Of a DNA stretch of 25,907 nucleotides, positions 22,523 to 25,907 are shown piece by piece. Location of the stretch: positions 1 through 25,907 of the forward strand of contig URCT01000024.1 of NCBI GenBank assembly GCA_900546385.1, written 5' to 3'. The position numbers and the translations under genes were made by a program. Below the pieces are notes generated by a model. It was not told the origin of the DNA. It was given only the letters and a program-made list of their open reading frames with translations, and made no database searches. How positions within the stretch are numbered: position 1 is the stretch's first letter; each line of letters starts with the position of its first letter. Source of the DNA: an uncultured Eubacteriales bacterium (GTDB taxonomy: Bacteria > Bacillota > Clostridia > Oscillospirales > CAG-382).

Positions 22523-24259
22523 ATGTTTCGAGAGACGTTAAACGACTATATCGAACGCTTGCAATGCTCCGGCAAAGAGTTTGCCGAACAATGCGGCTTA
22601 TCCGAAGCGACCGTCAGCCGCTACAAAGCCGGTTCGCGTATTCCAAAGCCCGGCTCTGAGGATTTACAAAAGCTCTGCCGCGGCATCCATGCCCTTGCCG
22701 AGCAAAAAGGCATGGATATATCCTATCAAACCGTTTTGCAGGAGTTAACCGACCTTGCGGAGATTCCGCCGTTTGACTATGCGTCTCTGCAAAAGAAATT
22801 CGGACAGCTGTGTGCCGCTTTTTCGGTCAACCTCGCCGACATGGCCAAAAAACTGCCGTATGACGCCTCGTATCTGTCCCGCATCAAAAGCGGCAAGCGA
22901 AAACCTGCCGCGCCGCAGAAGTTCGCGTCGGATATCGCGCTTTACATTTCGGCCTACTATCACACCGAAAATCACAAAAGAGTCGCTGCCGAACTGATCG
23001 GCATATCGCCCGATCATCTCAAAACGCCCAAGGCCTATGCCACAAGGCTTGGCTTTTGGCTCACAAACAGCGAAAACGCGGAACAAGAGAAACCGTCCGA
23101 AAATCCCGTCAACCGCTTTCTGACCGCTCTCGACGCTTTCGACTTAAACGCCTACATAAAATCCATTCGCTTCGACGAATTAAAGGTGCCGTCACTTCCG
23201 TTTCAGCTGCCGACAAGCAAAACCTACTATGGGACGGAGCAAATGAAAAACGGTGAGCTTGATTTTCTCAAAGCCACCGCTCTTTCCAAATCCAAGCACA
23301 GCGTTTTTATGTACAGCGATATGCCGATGGAGGACATGGCTGCCGACATGGCATTTTCGAAAAAATATATGTTCGGACTCGCCGCTATGCTGAAAAAAGG
23401 CTTGCACTTAAACGTCGTCCACAACCTCAACCGTCCGTTTGACGAGCTGATGTTAGGCTTGGAATGCTGGATACCGTTATATATGACCGGGCAAATCACG
23501 CCGTATTATCTGAAAGGAACGCACAATTCCGTTTTCGGACATTTGCTAAATGTATCGGGTGCCGCAGCCTTATCCGGCGAATGCATTGCCGGGTTTCACA
23601 ACAAGGGCAAATACGAGCTGACAAACAACAAGGACGAGCTTGCCTATTATCAAGAGCGCAGTGCGTGTATCTTGAAAAAAGCGCATTCATTAATGGACAT
23701 TTACCGCGAAGATCGGGAAGCTGCGCTTGCGGCGTTTTTGTTTGCCGATTCCCACACAAGCGGAAGCCGGAAGAATCTGCTCTCCACACTGCCGATCTAC
23801 ACGGCAACCGACGCTTTTTTAACGGAATTTCTGCAAAAACGTGCGGTATCCGCCGAGCAAATGCAAAAAATTCTCACCTATGCCGCCACGCGCCGAAGCC
23901 AAGTGCTTGAAATTCTGCAAAACAATACGCTTACGGATGAAATTCCCTGTCCGAACGAAGCGGAATTTCGGGAGCATCCGCTTTCGCTCTCACTTTCCGG
24001 CCTATTTTGTGAGACAAATTTTGCCTACACCTTTGAAGAGTATACCGAACATTTGCAGCTCACCAAAGCCTTTGCCGCAGAACACGCAAACTACTCCGCC
24101 GTGCGTGCAAGGAACAATGCCTTTGCCAACATCCAGATTCTCATGCACGAAAACAGCTTTGTCATGATCTCCAAAAACACAGCACCGACCGTTCATTTTG
24201 TGATTCGTCATCCGGTGCTGCGGAATGCCATCGAAAACCTGGAATTTCCGGTTTTATGA
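22523..24259 (+). CDS. Large DNA-binding regulator with two HTH segments and an unassigned C-terminal domain
   Basis: The ATG at 22523 is preferred over a GTG at 22514, because GAGGTGG would overlap the latter. The product is 578 residues. The first XRE-like HTH is at about 12-55 (GKEFAEQCGLSEATVSRYKAGSRIP). A second, similar one is at about 88-142 (NLADMAKKLPYDASYLSRIKSGKRKP). Residues about 230-578 have no domain I recognise. The most striking block is KKGLHLNVVHNLNRPFDELM then LGLECWIPLYMTG (about 291-323), with SGEC, a KYELTNNKDELAYY segment (about 363-376) and a final strand-rich end. No transmembrane segment or enzyme motif is clear. It is transcribed divergently from the LRR operon and may control it. 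I recall similar long XRE proteins in gut Clostridia, but no described function. Confidence 0.85.
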   Translation: MFRETLNDYIERLQCSGKEFAEQCGLSEATVSRYKAGSRIPKPGSEDLQKLCRGIHALAEQKGMDISYQTVLQELTDLAEIPPFDYASLQKKFGQLCAAFSVNLADMAKKLPYDASYLSRIKSGKRKPAAPQKFASDIALYISAYYHTENHKRVAAELIGISPDHLKTPKAYATRLGFWLTNSENAEQEKPSENPVNRFLTALDAFDLNAYIKSIRFDELKVPSLPFQLPTSKTYYGTEQMKNGELDFLKATALSKSKHSVFMYSDMPMEDMAADMAFSKKYMFGLAAMLKKGLHLNVVHNLNRPFDELMLGLECWIPLYMTGQITPYYLKGTHNSVFGHLLNVSGAAALSGECIAGFHNKGKYELTNNKDELAYYQERSACILKKAHSLMDIYREDREAALAAFLFADSHTSGSRKNLLSTLPIYTATDAFLTEFLQKRAVSAEQMQKILTYAATRRSQVLEILQNNTLTDEIPCPNEAEFREHPLSLSLSGLFCETNFAYTFEEYTEHLQLTKAFAAEHANYSAVRARNNAFANIQILMHENSFVMISKNTAPTVHFVIRHPVLRNAIENLEFPVL

Positions 24260-24270
24260 TTCACGCGAAA

Positions 24271-24304
24271 ACACCCGGCTTGCGCTTGTAAGCCGGATGT
24301 TTCC
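24271..24304. terminator. Hairpin between convergent genes
   Basis: ACACCCGGCTT (24271-24281) and AAGCCGGATGT (24290-24300) pair with one mismatch around an 8-nt loop. A short T-run follows on each strand. It separates two convergent genes and probably ends both transcripts. Confidence 0.65.
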
Positions 24305-24319
24305 TATATTTTGCTGATA

Positions 24320-25633
24320 TTAAAAGGAATTCATCTGCGCAAGCGAAGCATTTTTGTAACGCTCGTCATCGGTGACTTCCCGTATAACGCGGATGCCTTC
24401 CGGAAAATCGATCCGCTCATTTTCATCGGCAAGCTCGATTTCCAAAATCGCGCGGTCTTTCCAAAACGGATACACATCGATTTCAAAATAGCGGCTGCCG
24501 GAGGTAAGGCAATAGCGCGTTTTTCGTATCTGCTTTTTTGAGGTGTCGGCATCCATGAGAAACGTAAGATACTCTTCTTTGGTAAGCCGCCGTTCAAGCT
24601 CCACGCGCTTGATGCCGGACAGCTTGCGCTTGGTTGTGAGAAAATACACGTAATGGCCGTTTTCACCGCGTTGGCGCACACGCACCTCGTCGCCGTTTTC
24701 GCTCTGCAAATAGGTTTGAATGATTTCAACGCGGCGGCAGGCAGGACTTGCTTCCAGCCGTTTGATATCGGGATATTCGATCAAAAATTTGCGTTCAATT
24801 TCCAACGGCTCCGGCTCACCGAGAAACGCGGAAATCTCTGTTAACAAGCGCTCCATCTTATCCTCAAAGCCGGTCGAATTATCGATCACGCGGAAATGCG
24901 GATGTCCCGTCCAAGCCGCAATCAGTTTTTCGTCCATAGCGGCCGCCTCCTCGGCGGTTTCGGTTCTCGCATCGTTGTTTGCGGTGGTATAAAACTCTGC
25001 CGCGCCTTTGGCGGCGGTCACAAGATGAAAAACAGCGTCGTATTCGTCACGAAGTTCGGTTTCGCCGTATCCGAGAAGCTGCAGTGCGTTTGCAAATTCA
25101 GACTCCGTCATATAGGCTTTGTTATCCATCATGCCTCTGTCGCAAACGACAAGCACTTTTTCCTTGCCGAAAAGCTTTGCGGCGCCTTCGGTAAAGATTT
25201 TTTCCTTTTCAAGCTGGAGCTTCATTTGGCAGAGCTGATAATCGAGGTTGCTTTCCAGCGTCCACGGCGCAATGCCGCCCATTATCAGCTCGGTTGCCGT
25301 TTCCGGGATAATAATCACCGTATAGCCGAGGTCGGTAAACGCTGTTTGTATACGGCTGAGAGCTGTTGTTTTACCGGCACACGGACCGCCTGTGATGACG
25401 ATCTTTGTGATACGCTTTTCGCCGTTCTCGTCTTTCTTCAAAAGCGTATCGGCCGAGACCTCAAAAAGTGCGGCCAACTTTGTGATTGTATCGAGATGCG
25501 GCTTGGCGTTTCCGTTTTCCCATTTGGATACCGCTTTTCCCGAAACGCCGAGCCTTTTGCCCAATTCATTTTGTGAAAGTCCCGCGTTTTTGCGAAGCGT
25601 ATACACGCTGTTTCCGAAGTTTCTATCCTGCAT
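24320..25633 (-). CDS. HTH + P-loop ATPase/kinase + CYTH triple-domain fusion protein
   Basis: The start at the ATG at 25633 is chosen for the GAGGTG site 6 nt upstream; a longer reading has none. The 437-residue protein has three parts. An XRE HTH lies at 8-62 (LRKNAGLSQNELGKRLGVSG, KAVSKWENG). An AAA_28-type P-loop NTPase lies at about 75-270, with Walker A GGPCAGKTT (82-90), Walker-B-like VLVVCDRG (160-167) and ETATEL. A CYTH (triphosphate tunnel) domain lies at about 277-437, with the diagnostic ExExK as EIERK (278-282), RVRQRG, KRVELERRLTKEEY, EIDVYPFWKDRAILEIEL and a final YKNASLA. CYTH enzymes hydrolyse or bind triphosphate compounds. ATPase-CYTH pairs are known, and here a DNA-binding domain is added in front. 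All key motifs are intact. The substrate and target DNA are unknown. Confidence 0.9.
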   Translation of the reverse strand: MQDRNFGNSVYTLRKNAGLSQNELGKRLGVSGKAVSKWENGNAKPHLDTITKLAALFEVSADTLLKKDENGEKRITKIVITGGPCAGKTTALSRIQTAFTDLGYTVIIIPETATELIMGGIAPWTLESNLDYQLCQMKLQLEKEKIFTEGAAKLFGKEKVLVVCDRGMMDNKAYMTESEFANALQLLGYGETELRDEYDAVFHLVTAAKGAAEFYTTANNDARTETAEEAAAMDEKLIAAWTGHPHFRVIDNSTGFEDKMERLLTEISAFLGEPEPLEIERKFLIEYPDIKRLEASPACRRVEIIQTYLQSENGDEVRVRQRGENGHYVYFLTTKRKLSGIKRVELERRLTKEEYLTFLMDADTSKKQIRKTRYCLTSGSRYFEIDVYPFWKDRAILEIELADENERIDFPEGIRVIREVTDDERYKNASLAQMNSF

Positions 25634-25653
25634 TTTCTTCACCTCACACGGTA

Positions 25654-25682
25654 ATTGTAGCATATTTTATGTTTTTTTGCAA
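25654..25682 (-). promoter_or_regulatory. Promoter of the HTH-ATPase-CYTH gene
   Basis: On the minus strand TTGCAA (25677-25682), 17 nt, then TACAAT (25654-25659), with an extended -10 TG one base before it. It lies 20 nt from the start codon, so the leader is very short and the ribosome site (25640-25645) is just inside it. Confidence 0.65.
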
Positions 25683-25773
25683 GGCTTGCGTGTCGAATGG
25701 AGGTAGAAGTATGCGGCGTGTGCTGTCCCGGAAGGGACAAGCTTTCCGAAAGGAAAGTTACAAATTTTTTTGC

Positions 25774-25802
25774 CCTACTTTTTGTACTTTACAAAAAGTA
25801 GG
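25774..25802. repeat. 12-bp inverted repeat at right edge
   Basis: Perfect arms CCTACTTTTTGT (25774-25785) and ACAAAAAGTAGG (25791-25802) with a 5-nt loop. The core matches the palindrome at 22-50. It is followed by more hairpins (GTTGCC/GGCAAC at 25808-25825 and GGCGGC/GCCGCC at 25833-25847) and no gene down to the window end. The stretch 25683-25907 looks non-coding. Confidence 0.7.
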
Positions 25803-25907
25803 AAAAAGTTGCCGCCGCAGGCAACACAAAAAGGCGGCATAGCCGCCCAAAGAAGCTGCTCGGACGTGCAAAAAGTTGCCGGTGGCAAGTTTTTGTGCGT
25901 CGGAGAC

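Noticed and set aside
22745..23086. Minus-strand frame inside the double-HTH gene
   Set aside because: It is a shadow of the 578-residue gene, which has a perfect promoter and ribosome site.
22813..23520. Phospholipase D-type HKD motif in the double-HTH protein
   Set aside because: The HNLNRP block has no HxK(x4)D spacing, so the assignment is not supported.
22..25802. The edge palindromes as terminal inverted repeats of one large mobile element
   Set aside because: The copies differ outside the core, each is a palindrome by itself, and there is no transposase or target duplication visible.

Overview
The window looks like a chromosomal segment from a gut-type Clostridia bacterium (Firmicutes, probably Oscillospirales/Ruminococcaceae-like). 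This is inferred from Gram-positive AGGAGG ribosome binding sites, several near-perfect sigma-A promoters (TTGACA, 17 nt, TATAAT), BspA-type leucine-rich repeat proteins, an S-layer-homology protein, a very large secreted modular glycosidase and medium GC. No rRNA, tRNA, CRISPR array, transposase or phage gene was seen.

Layout. 1-392: hairpin-rich non-coding DNA with a 20-bp tandem repeat. 393-9704: an AraC-type regulator divergent from a ~2,780-residue secreted LacZ-type GH2 beta-galactosidase with four discoidin-like modules. The galactosidase frame is interrupted by one in-frame TAG, carried on a 30-bp insertion that is an inverted copy of the sequence just upstream. 9788-15845: an AT-richer, all-minus-strand island. 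Read in transcription order it holds a colicin-D-immunity-like gene, a barstar-like gene, six small membrane, lipoprotein or unknown proteins, a 5'-truncated Rhs gene whose C-terminus is an HNH-type nuclease toxin, and its probable immunity gene. A textbook consensus promoter sits at the head (15893-15921) and a strong bidirectional terminator at the tail. 15983-17227: a GT4 glycosyltransferase related to diacylglycerol glucosyltransferases, with a dyad over its promoter. 17467-18514: a small cupin and a TetR regulator with a clear self-operator. 18708-22309: two tandem secreted BspA-type LRR proteins, the upstream one ending in SLH domains. 22523-24259: a divergent 578-residue DNA-binding protein with two HTH segments and a large C-terminal region I cannot assign. 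24320-25633: an unusual HTH + P-loop ATPase/kinase + CYTH triple fusion. 25740-25907: hairpin-rich DNA, including a palindrome of the same kind as the one at the left edge.

How the parts fit. The AraC/galactosidase pair is probably a sugar-responsive glycan-foraging locus. The 9.8-15.9 kb island is best read as a polymorphic-toxin 'tip and immunity' store: an orphan toxin tip without a full-length Rhs carrier, with a cassette row of immunity-like genes against unrelated toxins. The LRR/SLH pair and the glycosyltransferase are cell-envelope functions. The most notable observations are the template-switch-like insertion that breaks the galactosidase, the promoter-driven immunity array beside an orphan HNH tip, the HTH-ATPase-CYTH fusion and the large double-HTH regulator.
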